Source: Bacteroidales bacterium (GTDB lineage: Bacteria > Bacteroidota > Bacteroidia > Bacteroidales > UBA932). Taken from it: a DNA stretch of 64,000 nucleotides. Position 1 is the first letter of the stretch. Each line of letters opens with the position of its first letter. Made by a program: the position numbers and the translations under genes. Of this stretch, positions 7,673-16,013 are shown in pieces. The DNA lies in NCBI GenBank assembly GCA_017429205.1, contig JAFRPH010000038.1, positions 1 through 64,000 on the forward strand, given 5' to 3'. The notes beneath the pieces were generated by a model that saw only the letters and a program-made list of their open reading frames with translations, did not search any database and was not told where the DNA came from.

Positions 7673-8971
7673 TTATTTTGCAGGTTCGATGACGCGATAA
7701 TGACCGCTCAGGTGCATGAAAGCGAACAGGCGGAGCAGGCCGTCGTAGTAGGCGTCGAAATAGCCGTCCTCGTAGGGCTTGTTCTGGCTGTCCCAGAGGC
7801 GCTGGACGAACTCGCGGGCGATGGCGTGGTCCGCGGCGAGGGTCGCGGCGGCGACCGTGGCCACCAGGCCCACGGAATGCCGCGTGCCCGTCCCGCGGAG
7901 CTCGCCCTGCCCGGCGGGCATCGCGAAGTCCACGTCCGTTCCGTCCACGTTATACTGGTCCACGAACGTGTCTATCCCCTTGGAATAGAAGAAGTTCTGG
8001 ATCGTGTTGGCGTAGTTCGTCTGCCATTCGCGGTCCGCGCAGGCCCAGGAGTAGTCAAGGGCGATGTTCATCGGCACGCGCCAGGAGTCGAACCGGAAGG
8101 AAGGCTTCATCCGACGGCCGAAGAAGGCGTTCTCGATGATGGACCCGTCGAAGTTGTTCGTGTCCGGGTTCAGGCCGGTGTTCGGGTCGATGCTCTTGTG
8201 CAGATACTCGCGGCTGGCGGCGGCGCAGGCGCGGTAGAAATCGGCCCTACCATCCTTCGCCCAACGGGCCCACACCTCATAGAACGCGGGAATGTGGTAC
8301 GACGGATCGGTATATCCGACGCCGCGTCCGTCGGGCGTGAAGGTGATCAGGTGGTTCTCCTTGTCGATGAACGGCTTGATGCCGTCCGTGCCGTCCTTCT
8401 CCCAGGACGAGTTCAGGATGAACTGCGCCTCCTTGAGGTAGTTGATGTCGCCGTCATTGCCCCAGCGGTTGGAGGCGAAGACGAGCGCCGTGATAAAGTA
8501 CAGCTCGCCGTCGGACGCCGGGCCCTTGCCGCGGATGGTCCCGTCCGGCGACAGGCTCCAGGCGAAGTATCCCTTCATGGGTCCGTCCTGATACTGCATA
8601 TACTTCTTCGCCCACCGGAACAAGCGGTCGAACTCCTCCTTCTTGTCCAGCTGCACCGCGACCATCATCCCGTAGGACATTCCCTCCGTGCGCGCGTCGA
8701 AGTTCTTGACGTCGGACATGTAGGCCATGTCGTCCCCCACCTCGAAATACACCTTGTCGGGCCCGTGGAACACCTCCTGGAAGATCGCTTCCAGCTTCGC
8801 ATCGACCTCCGCCTGCGGATACCCCATCTCGGCGAACACGCTCCGGTACTGGTGCGTCTCGAATCCGCCCTTCGTCCAGGGCTTCAACTCCTGCGCCTGC
8901 GCGGCTCCCGCCACGCACAGCCCCACGGCCACGGCGGACACCATCATCCGCCCGAAAACTGACATTGACAT
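7673..8971 (-). CDS. GH8 oligosaccharide reducing-end xylanase-like enzyme
   Basis: This 432-residue secreted protein has a signal peptide ending near AGAAQAQ. The (alpha/alpha)6 barrel signature ARTEGMSYGMM contains the general acid Glu96. RFDSWRVPMNIALDYSW carries the conserved Asp that serves as base in GH8 xylanases, and HSVGLVATVAAATL is typical of the reducing-end-xylose-releasing exo-oligoxylanase group. It is the first gene of an operon with GH29. Several Met codons occur at the start (8971, 8965 and later); any leaves the signal peptide intact. Xylo-oligosaccharide is the most likely substrate, but chitosanase or glucanase activity within GH8 is not excluded. Confidence 0.9.
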   Translation of the reverse strand: MSMSVFGRMMVSAVAVGLCVAGAAQAQELKPWTKGGFETHQYRSVFAEMGYPQAEVDAKLEAIFQEVFHGPDKVYFEVGDDMAYMSDVKNFDARTEGMSYGMMVAVQLDKKEEFDRLFRWAKKYMQYQDGPMKGYFAWSLSPDGTIRGKGPASDGELYFITALVFASNRWGNDGDINYLKEAQFILNSSWEKDGTDGIKPFIDKENHLITFTPDGRGVGYTDPSYHIPAFYEVWARWAKDGRADFYRACAAASREYLHKSIDPNTGLNPDTNNFDGSIIENAFFGRRMKPSFRFDSWRVPMNIALDYSWACADREWQTNYANTIQNFFYSKGIDTFVDQYNVDGTDVDFAMPAGQGELRGTGTRHSVGLVATVAAATLAADHAIAREFVQRLWDSQNKPYEDGYFDAYYDGLLRLFAFMHLSGHYRVIEPAK

Positions 8972-8996
8972 ATCGCTCGGTTTTTTGTGATTTCTA

Positions 8997-9004
8997 CAAA
9001 TATA
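8997..9004 (-). promoter_or_regulatory. -7 promoter box of the GH8-GH29 operon
   Basis: TATATTTG on the minus strand ends 25 bases before the GH8 ATG. No clear TTG-type box is seen at the usual distance. Confidence 0.55.
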
Positions 9005-9021
9005 GCAAATTCCTCGGAAAA

Positions 9022-9690
9022 CTACCCTTCCTGCTGCTTGCGGACCGCTTCGAGGAAGAAGGTGCGGCGCTGGTCCTGGGTGAGGCGGTAGCGGGCGAGG
9101 CGGGAGGAGGCGGCGAGGCCGTCGTCGAGGTTGCAGACGAAGAGGTCGTCGATGTCGGCGATGAAGAGGCGGTTGTAGCGGATGTCCTGGTACTTCTGGA
9201 GGCTGATGGTGTAGTTCATTGCCTTGAGGGCCTCGCCTTCGGAGAGGTTGTCCTTGCTGAAGACGAACAGGCCCAGGCGGTCCCAGTGGCCGTAGAAGCC
9301 GCTGGCGGCCTTGGAGACCTTGCTCTCCAGGATGCGGCGCATCGGGAGGGCCATCCGCCAGTAGGGCAGTTCATTGACGCCCACGTACTTGCCGGAGCGG
9401 AGGCCGAAGGAGTAGCCGCTTTCGATGATGGTGTCGCGGTCGTCGGCGGGGAGTTCGCGCGTGATGCCGGCGATGTCCTGCATCAGCGCGAGGCCGGCGG
9501 CCTTGCTCTCCTCCATCGCCCGCGTGACCTCGATGCCGAGGGCGCGGCCGGACGGAGACTGGAGGTCAGGCCGATCGCGGTTCACGAGCGGCTCGAAAGT
9601 CGGGCCCAGCACCGTGGAGAGCACGATTTGCGCGTACTTCTCGAAGAAGCACGTACCGAATTCCCGGATATGTTCCGCTTTGTCTGCCAT
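9022..9690 (-). CDS. Hypothetical protein, possible PD-(D/E)XK fold
   Basis: The 222-residue cytoplasmic protein is not assigned to a known family. DRPDLQSPSGRALGIEVTRAM has the spacing of a nuclease core (Asp, then hydrophobic-Glu-x-Thr where Lys is usual), preceded by a helix and followed by another, so a restriction-endonuclease-like fold is possible. The C-terminal half (NRLFIADIDDLFVCNLDDG) looks like alternating strands. The start at MADKAEHIREF was chosen because the promoter -7 box at 9697-9704 overlaps the longer reading frame, which would place an ATG at 9714 upstream of the transcription start. No partner methylase lies nearby. Confidence 0.6.
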   Translation of the reverse strand: MADKAEHIREFGTCFFEKYAQIVLSTVLGPTFEPLVNRDRPDLQSPSGRALGIEVTRAMEESKAAGLALMQDIAGITRELPADDRDTIIESGYSFGLRSGKYVGVNELPYWRMALPMRRILESKVSKAASGFYGHWDRLGLFVFSKDNLSEGEALKAMNYTISLQKYQDIRYNRLFIADIDDLFVCNLDDGLAASSRLARYRLTQDQRRTFFLEAVRKQQEG

Positions 9691-9696
9691 TGCTCG

Positions 9697-9727
9697 CAAA
9701 TGTAGCCAATTCATTGGTCAAGTGCAA
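9697..9727 (-). promoter_or_regulatory. Promoter giving a near-leaderless transcript
   Basis: On the minus strand TTGC (9724-9727) is followed by 19 bases and TACATTTG (9697-9704). The ATG at 9690 begins after only six further bases, so the mRNA leader would be 0-2 bases. Confidence 0.65.
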
Positions 9728-9765
9728 GAAAAAGCGTACATTCGCACAAACGTAAAGCAATGCCA

Positions 9766-11319
9766 ATGAAAACCAACCGTTTCTTCCTTCTCCTGGCGGC
9801 GCTCGCCGTCTCCGCGGGCGCCCGGGCGCAGAGCATCTATCCGGACGGCTACGAGCCGGAGAGCTGCACCAGCATCATGGTGGGCCGGCTCGCGTCCACG
9901 GACGGATCCGTGTTCACCTCCCATACGTGCGACGGCGTCTCCCACACCTGGATCACGATGGAGCCTGCGGCGGACCATAAGAAAGGCGACGTGTTCGAGG
10001 TCTACAAGGGCCTCCGCCACACGAAGTTCAAGGGCGACACCACCGGCGTCAGGAAAGTGGGCGAAATCCCCGAAGTCCGCCACACCTACGCCTATGTCAA
10101 TACGGGCTATCCCTGCCTGAACGAGAAGCAGCTCGCGATGGGCGAATCCACCTTCACCGGCCCGGACACCCTCATCAACAAGGACGCGATGTTCCTCATC
10201 GAGGAACTCTCCCGCCTGGCGCTGATGCGCTGCGACAACGCGCGCGACGCCATCCGCCTGATGGGCGAAACGGCCGAGAAATACGGCTACGGCGACACCG
10301 GCGAGTGCCTGACCGTGGCGGACAAGAACGAAGTGTGGGCCTTCGAGATCGTCGGCTGCGGCCGCGACAAGGTGGGCGCCGTGTGGGTGGCCCAGCGCGT
10401 CCCGGACGACGAGGTGTCCATCTCCTGCAACATCCCGCGCATCGGCAAGATCGACCGGAAGGACAAGGACCATTTCATGGCCTCCGACAACGTGGAAGCC
10501 GTGGCGAAGGAATACGGCCTCTGGGACGGCCAGGGGGATTTCGTCTGGTTCAAGGCGTACAATGTTCCCCGCGCGAAGGGCAAGAACTTCGCCATCCGCG
10601 ACTGGTTCGTGTTCAACGAGCTGGCCCCGTCCCTGGGCCTGTCGATGGACGATCCCTCCCTCCCCTTCAGCATCAAGCCCGAGCACAAGGTGAGCGCCCG
10701 CGAGGTGTTCAAGCTCCTCCGCGGCACCTACGAGGGCACGCAGTATGACATGTGCAAGGATTGGAAGATGGTCAATGCCAAGGGCGACACGATTGTGAGC
10801 CCGGTCGCGAACCCGTGGCTCGTCGCCGACACCCGCAACACGCTGAACACCATCGCCCCCGGCACGGTCGAGTTCGTCCGCACCCTGGCCGTGTGCTGGT
10901 GCTCCTACTCCACGGTGATCCAGCTGCGGAGCTGGCTCCCCGACGCCCTGGGCGGCGTCCTCTGGTACGGGGTGGACAACCCCGCCGAGAGCCCGCGCAT
11001 CCCGATCTTCGCCGGCGGCACTGCCCTCCCGGCGGCCTTCGACAACTGCGGCCAGAAGCAGTACGTCCCGGACTGCGTCCTGTGGACCTTCCGCCGCCCG
11101 AACCGCCTCGGCACCGTCGCCTGGCAGAAGAACAAGGACGACTTCGAGAAGCTCATCCTCGAGATGGAGGACATCGCCTTCGAGGGCCTGCCCGTCCTGG
11201 AGAACAACCCGTCCCCGACCGCCCTCAACGCCTACACCGCGCAGATCTACGAGCAGTGCGCGAAGCGCTGGAACGTGCTCGAGGAGAAGCTCTGGATCAA
11301 GCACGGGCGCGGTTTCTAA
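9766..11319 (+). CDS. Secreted peptidase family C69 dipeptidase
   Basis: The protein (517 residues from the second ATG; an alternative ATG at 9760 adds two) has a signal peptide MKTNRFFLLLAALAVSAGARAQ. The mature part holds the Ntn-type catalytic Cys34 in ESCTSIMVGRLASTDGSVF. Family motifs follow: RCDNARDAIRLMGETAEKYGYGD, DKNEVWAFEIVG, and a C-terminal region ending SPTALNAYTAQIYEQCAKRW. C69 enzymes hydrolyse dipeptides and are common periplasmic proteins of Bacteroidota. The Cys is preceded by about 12 residues after the signal cleavage site, consistent with a short propeptide. It diverges from the gene at 9690. Confidence 0.92.
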   Translation: MKTNRFFLLLAALAVSAGARAQSIYPDGYEPESCTSIMVGRLASTDGSVFTSHTCDGVSHTWITMEPAADHKKGDVFEVYKGLRHTKFKGDTTGVRKVGEIPEVRHTYAYVNTGYPCLNEKQLAMGESTFTGPDTLINKDAMFLIEELSRLALMRCDNARDAIRLMGETAEKYGYGDTGECLTVADKNEVWAFEIVGCGRDKVGAVWVAQRVPDDEVSISCNIPRIGKIDRKDKDHFMASDNVEAVAKEYGLWDGQGDFVWFKAYNVPRAKGKNFAIRDWFVFNELAPSLGLSMDDPSLPFSIKPEHKVSAREVFKLLRGTYEGTQYDMCKDWKMVNAKGDTIVSPVANPWLVADTRNTLNTIAPGTVEFVRTLAVCWCSYSTVIQLRSWLPDALGGVLWYGVDNPAESPRIPIFAGGTALPAAFDNCGQKQYVPDCVLWTFRRPNRLGTVAWQKNKDDFEKLILEMEDIAFEGLPVLENNPSPTALNAYTAQIYEQCAKRWNVLEEKLWIKHGRGF

Positions 11320-11327
11320 GCCGTCCC

Positions 11328-11359
11328 TTTGGCGTTTCCGACCCGATTCGTTATATTTG
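11328..11359 (+). promoter_or_regulatory. Promoter of the membrane protein-DPP operon
   Basis: TTTG (11328-11331), 20 bases, TATATTTG (11352-11359). The ATG at 11383 lies 23 bases downstream of the box. Confidence 0.7.
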
Positions 11360-11382
11360 CGGATTGAATAAACACTTTTACT

Positions 11383-11826
11383 ATGGCAAAGACAGCAGGT
11401 AAAATCATCGCCTGGGTCATCGTGATCCTCCTCCTGGTGGGCGCGGCCTTCGGCTACTACAAGTTCTTCTGGGTGTTCAGCGACGGCACCAAGACCGGCG
11501 AACTGAACTCCCTGACCTACACCGGCTACATCTGGAAAACCTACGAGGGCGAGATGATCCTCTCGGGCTACGGCGCCAAGGGTTCCGTGAACGGCTCCGT
11601 CCAGTCCAAGATCTTCAAGTTCTCCGTGGCCGACAAGGCCGTCGCCGAGCAGCTCCAGCAGCTCACCGGCCAGCGGGTGACCGTCCATTACAAGGAATAC
11701 AAGGGCGCCCTCCCCTGGCGCGGCTACGAGCGCGCCATCGTGGACACCGTCGAAAACAGCGAGCCCGTCGTGGAGCCGAACAACCGGCTTCCCATCGACG
11801 CCTCCGCAGAACAAGTCTTCTTATGA
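11383..11826 (+). CDS. Single-pass membrane protein of unknown function
   Basis: The 147-residue protein has one N-terminal membrane helix (IIAWVIVILLLVGAAFGYYKFF) and a C-terminal domain rich in short strands (GELNSLTYTGYIWKTYEGEMILSGYG, then LTGQRVTVHYKEYKGALPWRGYERAIVD). Bacteroides homologues are often labelled 6-phosphogluconate dehydrogenase, but no such domain is present here and I regard that name as an annotation error. Its stop codon overlaps the start of the next gene (ATGA), so it is translationally coupled to the dipeptidyl peptidase. Confidence 0.75.
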   Translation: MAKTAGKIIAWVIVILLLVGAAFGYYKFFWVFSDGTKTGELNSLTYTGYIWKTYEGEMILSGYGAKGSVNGSVQSKIFKFSVADKAVAEQLQQLTGQRVTVHYKEYKGALPWRGYERAIVDTVENSEPVVEPNNRLPIDASAEQVFL

Positions 11827-13871
11827 AAAAGCACCTCCTTCTTCTGGGCGCCACCCTCGTGGGCGGCGTTCTTTTTGCCCAGCCCCGCGTGATCGGCGTT
11901 CACCCGGCGCATGACGGCAAGGTGATGACGATGGAAAATGCCATTGTCGGCCGCATCTCCCCGGAAAACCGCTACTATTCCTGGACCGGAGAGAACGAAT
12001 ACATGTTTATGGATGGCCGGAAGATGATGAAAGCCACCATCGGCAAGCAGGGAGAGATCCAGCTCGCCGAATCTGACGCGGCCGCCGCCCCCGGCCGGGG
12101 AATGTTCCGGGGAATGCCCGGAGCTCCCGCCCAAGGGGGTTGGAGAGCCCTCAACATGGGCAACAGCCTGTACATCACCGACGGCAAGGACACCGTGGCC
12201 GTGGCCGTCTCCAACGACCGCGAGATCGTCTACGGGCAGTCCGTGAGCCGGAACGAGTTCGGCATCAACGGCGGCGTCTTCTGGGCCCCTTCAGGCCGGA
12301 AGCTCGCCTTTTACCGCAAGGACGAGTCCCGCGTCACCGATTTCCCGCTCCTGAACATCCGCACCCGCACCGGCGAGCTGGAGCTCATCAAGTACCCGAT
12401 GAACGGGATGGACTCGGAAATCGTGTCCCTGGGCATCTACGACCTGGACAAGGGCAGCACCGTGTACCTCAACGTCCCGGAGTTCACCCCGGAGCGCTTC
12501 CTCACGAACATCGCCTGGTCCCCGGACGACAAGTCCGTCTATGTGCAGGTCCTGGACCGCACCCAGCACCATATGAAGCTGAACCAGTACTGCGCCGCCA
12601 CCGGCGAGTTCGTCCGCACGCTCCTGACAGAGGACGACGAGCGCTGGGTGGAGCCGCTGGACCCGGTCCGCTTCCTCAAGGGCCGGGGGGACCTGATGGT
12701 CTACCGGACGGACCTCCGCGACGGCTTCCGCAATCTCTATCTGCTTGACACCCTGGGCAATATCCGCCGCCTCACCCCCGTCGACGCCGACGTCGAGTAC
12801 GTGGGCAACGACGGCGTGAACGTGTTCTACACCTCTGCCGAGGTCTCCCCCGTCGAGAACCATCTCTACAAGGTGAGCGTCAAGGCGCCGGTGAAGAAAG
12901 CCCTCGAGAAGGCGAAGATCGGCAAGCCGGTGGCCCTCACGCCGGAACGCGGCTGGCACAGTGTGTCCATGAACGGCGCCTGCACCTGGTTCTTCGACCG
13001 CTACTCGAACCTGGACACCCCGGGCGTGACGCTTCTCCGGAGCACCGACGGAAAGAGCACGCAGAAGCTCTTCGAGGCGGGCGACCCGCTCAAGGACTTC
13101 GCCTCCTGCGCCGTGGAGCTGGGCACCGTCCCGAGCGCCGACGGGAAGTTCGACAACTACTACCGCCTCTACTATCCGAAGGATTTCGACCCGGCGAAGA
13201 AGTACCCGGTGATCGTGTACGTCTACGGCGGTCCGCACTCCCAGATGGTGCAGGACAGCTGGCTCGGCGGCGTGCGGATGTGGGAGATGCTGATGGCCCA
13301 GAAGGGCTACCTGGTGTATGTCCAGGACAACCGCGGCACCTCCAACCAGGGCGCCGAATTCGAGCGCGCCATCAACCGCCAGTGCGGCCAGGCCGAGATG
13401 GCCGACCAGATCGCCGGCCTCCGCCGCCTGATGGAAAAGCCGTATGTGGATAAGGACCGCATCGGCGTCCACGGCTGGAGCTACGGCGGCTTCATGACCA
13501 TCAGCCTCATCACCAACTATCCCGACGTGTTCAAGGTGGCCGTCGCCGGCGGTCCGGTCATCGACTGGAAATGGTACGAGATCATGTACGGCGAGCGCTA
13601 TATGGACACGGAAGCGACGAACCCCGAGGGCTTTGCGAAGACTTCCCTCATCAACAAGGCGAAGGACCTCAAGGGCAAGCTCCTGATCTGCCAGGGCGCC
13701 GTGGACAGCACGGTCGTGTGGGAGCACTCGCTGAGCTTCATCGAGGAGTGCATCAAGAACAACGTGCAGGTGGACTACTTCCCCTATCCGACGGACCCGC
13801 ACAATGTGGGCGGCCGGCGCCGGATCCACCTGATGGACAAGGTGACGATGTATTTCGAGGACTACCTGTAG
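11823..13871 (+). CDS. Dipeptidyl peptidase IV-like serine peptidase (S9)
   Basis: This 682-residue secreted enzyme (signal MKKHLLLLGATLVGGVLFA) should cleave dipeptides from peptide N-termini. An eight-bladed propeller (about 50-410) precedes an alpha/beta hydrolase domain. The catalytic triad is visible: Ser in HGWSYGGFMT, Asp in GAVDSTVVWEHS and His in PTDPHNVGGRRR, giving the S9B order Ser-Asp-His. YVYGGPHSQMVQDSW forms the oxyanion region. The double-Glu motif for N-terminal recognition that typifies true DPP IV is not obvious, so a related aminopeptidase is possible. Its last ten bases overlap the convergent GH28 gene. Confidence 0.9.
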   Translation: MKKHLLLLGATLVGGVLFAQPRVIGVHPAHDGKVMTMENAIVGRISPENRYYSWTGENEYMFMDGRKMMKATIGKQGEIQLAESDAAAAPGRGMFRGMPGAPAQGGWRALNMGNSLYITDGKDTVAVAVSNDREIVYGQSVSRNEFGINGGVFWAPSGRKLAFYRKDESRVTDFPLLNIRTRTGELELIKYPMNGMDSEIVSLGIYDLDKGSTVYLNVPEFTPERFLTNIAWSPDDKSVYVQVLDRTQHHMKLNQYCAATGEFVRTLLTEDDERWVEPLDPVRFLKGRGDLMVYRTDLRDGFRNLYLLDTLGNIRRLTPVDADVEYVGNDGVNVFYTSAEVSPVENHLYKVSVKAPVKKALEKAKIGKPVALTPERGWHSVSMNGACTWFFDRYSNLDTPGVTLLRSTDGKSTQKLFEAGDPLKDFASCAVELGTVPSADGKFDNYYRLYYPKDFDPAKKYPVIVYVYGGPHSQMVQDSWLGGVRMWEMLMAQKGYLVYVQDNRGTSNQGAEFERAINRQCGQAEMADQIAGLRRLMEKPYVDKDRIGVHGWSYGGFMTISLITNYPDVFKVAVAGGPVIDWKWYEIMYGERYMDTEATNPEGFAKTSLINKAKDLKGKLLICQGAVDSTVVWEHSLSFIEECIKNNVQVDYFPYPTDPHNVGGRRRIHLMDKVTMYFEDYL

Positions 13872-15259
13872 GTCTCGAAACGGACGTTTTTAAGCTGAAG
13901 CATCCCGGCGTCGTCGACCTGGGATGCTTCTTCCGTATAGAAGAAGAGGCAGTCCTCCAGCGTGATGTCGTGGATCATCTGCAGCGTGCCGGAGGCCTTG
14001 ACGCCGACACGGGCGTCGCAGCAGGTCACGCGGGCGATGTGGATGTCCTGGAAATTGGGCAGGAAGTTCTCCGTCTCGGCGGCCGTCGCGTCGTCCTTGC
14101 CGACGGGACGGTCCGCGTAGGAGGTCTCGAAGACGACCGCCTCCCCTTGGATGTCGGACATATAAATGTCTGAAATCCAGATGTTTTCGGTCTTTCCGCC
14201 GCGCTCGGGCGCGGACTTGAATCGGAGGCCGGTGTCCGTGCCGGAGAAGGTGTTGTTCCGGACGACGATGTTGACCATCCCGCCGGAGAATTCGGAGCCG
14301 ATGACGAAGCCGCCATGAGCGTGGAACACGGTGTTGTCCTCGATGAGGATGTTGTCGCAGGGGCCGTCCTTGAGCGCCGCGGCGCCCGCACCGCCCTTCA
14401 TACAGATGCCGTCGTCGCCCACGTCCACGGTGTTCCGGACGATGAGGACGTTCTTGCACTGGCCGATGTCGATGCCGTCGCCGTTCTGCGCGTTCCAGGG
14501 GCAGCGGACGGTGGCGCCGTCGATGATGACATCCTTGCAACGCTGCGGCACGAGGTGGAACTTCGGGGAGTTCTGGAGGGTGACGCCCTGGACGAGGACG
14601 CGCTCGCAGTCCGTGAAGCGGACGAGGTGCGTCCGGATCTTCTCCTGGGCCTCGTAGGTATCGGCAATGTTGTCGAAGGCATTGAGGTTGAAGGGGTACC
14701 AGAGGTCGCCCTTCGGGGTGACGGTGCCGCCCATCCGCTTGAAGGCGTTCCATTCCGTGTCGCTCACCTTGGAACGCTTCACGCCGCGCCACCATTCGCC
14801 GTTTCCGTCGATGATGCCTTCGCCCGTGATGCTCACGTCCGTCCGCTTGCTGGCGGTGATGCCCGGCACGGCCTTGCCGTCCTTCAGGTGTGCGGCTCGG
14901 TCGGGCGTGAGGAGAATCATCGCGTTCCGCTCCAGGTGCAGGTCGATATGGTCCTTCAGGGAGATGGGCCCGGTGACGAAGACGCCGGCCGGCACGACGA
15001 GGTGCCCGCCGCCCTGCTTCTGCAAGGCGCTGATGGCCTTCGCGAAGGCGTCGGTATTGTCCGTCACGCCGTCGCCGACGCCGCCGAACTCCGTGAGGCT
15101 CAGCGAGTTGTCCGGAATGACCGGCAGTTGGGGTTCCGCCATTTTTCCGGCCACGGCGGCCGGCAGGTTGCGGTAATAGGTTCCGTAGGGGCCGGCCCAC
15201 GCGGTGAGCGCGGCGGCCGCGAGGGACAGGAGGGATACGAGGATTCTTCTGGTACGCAT
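13862..15259 (-). CDS. Polygalacturonase-type glycoside hydrolase, GH28
   Basis: The 465-residue secreted beta-helix enzyme has signal peptide MRTRRILVSLLSLAAAALTAWA. GH28 motifs are NAQNGDGIDIGQCKNV (catalytic Asp), VGDDGICMKGG (two Asp), HAHGGFVIGSE in place of the usual GHG, and GLRFKSAPERGG in place of RIK. These fit pectin hydrolysis in the periplasm, with exo- or rhamnogalacturonan specificity undecided. The start at 15259 is fixed by the signal peptide and by a promoter -7 box only four bases upstream; the frame continues far upstream but only through the HAD gene on the other strand. The 3' end overlaps the S9 peptidase by ten bases. Confidence 0.9.
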   Translation of the reverse strand: MRTRRILVSLLSLAAAALTAWAGPYGTYYRNLPAAVAGKMAEPQLPVIPDNSLSLTEFGGVGDGVTDNTDAFAKAISALQKQGGGHLVVPAGVFVTGPISLKDHIDLHLERNAMILLTPDRAAHLKDGKAVPGITASKRTDVSITGEGIIDGNGEWWRGVKRSKVSDTEWNAFKRMGGTVTPKGDLWYPFNLNAFDNIADTYEAQEKIRTHLVRFTDCERVLVQGVTLQNSPKFHLVPQRCKDVIIDGATVRCPWNAQNGDGIDIGQCKNVLIVRNTVDVGDDGICMKGGAGAAALKDGPCDNILIEDNTVFHAHGGFVIGSEFSGGMVNIVVRNNTFSGTDTGLRFKSAPERGGKTENIWISDIYMSDIQGEAVVFETSYADRPVGKDDATAAETENFLPNFQDIHIARVTCCDARVGVKASGTLQMIHDITLEDCLFFYTEEASQVDDAGMLQLKNVRFETYR

Positions 15260-15263
15260 AAAG

Positions 15264-15293
15264 CAAATATACGGAGAAACCGCGATAATCCAA
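15264..15293 (-). promoter_or_regulatory. Promoter giving a leaderless GH28 transcript
   Basis: Minus strand: TTGG (15290-15293), 18 bases, TATATTTG (15264-15271), then CTTT and the ATG at 15259. The expected transcription start coincides with the initiation codon. Confidence 0.65.
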
Positions 15294-15337
15294 CGAAAAA
15301 CCGTATCTTCGCAGCCGGATTCAAACGCATCGGTCCT

Positions 15338-15979
15338 ATGACGAGATTCAAAGCCGCACTCTTCGACCTGGACGGGGTCATTTTCGATACGGAACCGCAG
15401 TACACCCGCTTCTGGGGAAGCGAGTTCCGCCGGTACTACCCGGACCGCCCGGGCCTGGAGGACGCCATCAAGGGGCAGACGCTGACCCAGATCTACGACA
15501 AGTGGTTCAGCGGCCCGCTCGAGGCGGAGCGCGAAGGCCTGACGGCCCGACTTGACGCCTTCGAGGCCCAGATGGACTTCCCCTATGTGGAAGGGACGGT
15601 CGCGTTCATCCGCGCCCTCCGGGAGATGGGCCTGAGGACCGCCGTCGTCACTAGCAGCAACCAGCCCAAGATGAGCAATGTCTTCCGGACCCGCCCGGAA
15701 TTCACCGCCCTCTTCGACCGGATCGTCACGGCGGAGGACATCACCCGCAGCAAGCCGGCCCCGGACTGCTACCTGAAGGCCGCCGAGCTGCTGGGCGCCG
15801 CCCCGGCCGACTGCATCGCCTTCGAGGACAGCTTCAACGGCCTGCGGTCCGCGATGGCCGCCGGCACGACGGTCGTCGCCCTGACGACCGCGCACCCCGC
15901 CGCCGAGGTCAAGGACCTCTCCCATTTCCAGATTCCCGACTACACCGAAGCCCTCAGCCGCCTCGGGTTGGCGGACTGA
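15338..15979 (+). CDS. HAD-superfamily phosphatase (beta-phosphoglucomutase-like)
   Basis: The 213-residue cytoplasmic hydrolase has motif I FDLDGVIFDTE (nucleophile and acid/base Asp), motif II VVTSSNQPK, motif III Lys in RSKPAPDCYLKAA and motif IV IAFEDSFNGLRSAMAAG. A helical cap (about 20-80) follows motif I, as in the phosphatase/beta-phosphoglucomutase subgroup. The substrate is unknown but should be a small phosphorylated sugar. Start ATG 15338 was taken because motif I must begin within about ten residues of the N-terminus. A TATCTTCG box at 15304-15311 is a plausible promoter. Confidence 0.88.
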   Translation: MTRFKAALFDLDGVIFDTEPQYTRFWGSEFRRYYPDRPGLEDAIKGQTLTQIYDKWFSGPLEAEREGLTARLDAFEAQMDFPYVEGTVAFIRALREMGLRTAVVTSSNQPKMSNVFRTRPEFTALFDRIVTAEDITRSKPAPDCYLKAAELLGAAPADCIAFEDSFNGLRSAMAAGTTVVALTTAHPAAEVKDLSHFQIPDYTEALSRLGLAD

Positions 15980-16013
15980 GGGCTTCAGTCGTAAAGCATT
16001 TATCCTGAACTGG

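Noticed and set aside
5572..7692. Long plus-strand frame of 706 codons across the GH29 gene
   Set aside because: It is rich in Arg, Val, His and Asp as expected from the complement of GC-rich coding DNA and has no motif; the minus-strand GH29 frame is unmistakable. The same holds for the long antisense frames at 9718-11814, 12291-13829, 25323-27410, 27292-29343, 29389-31224, 50235-53420 and 57170-59827.
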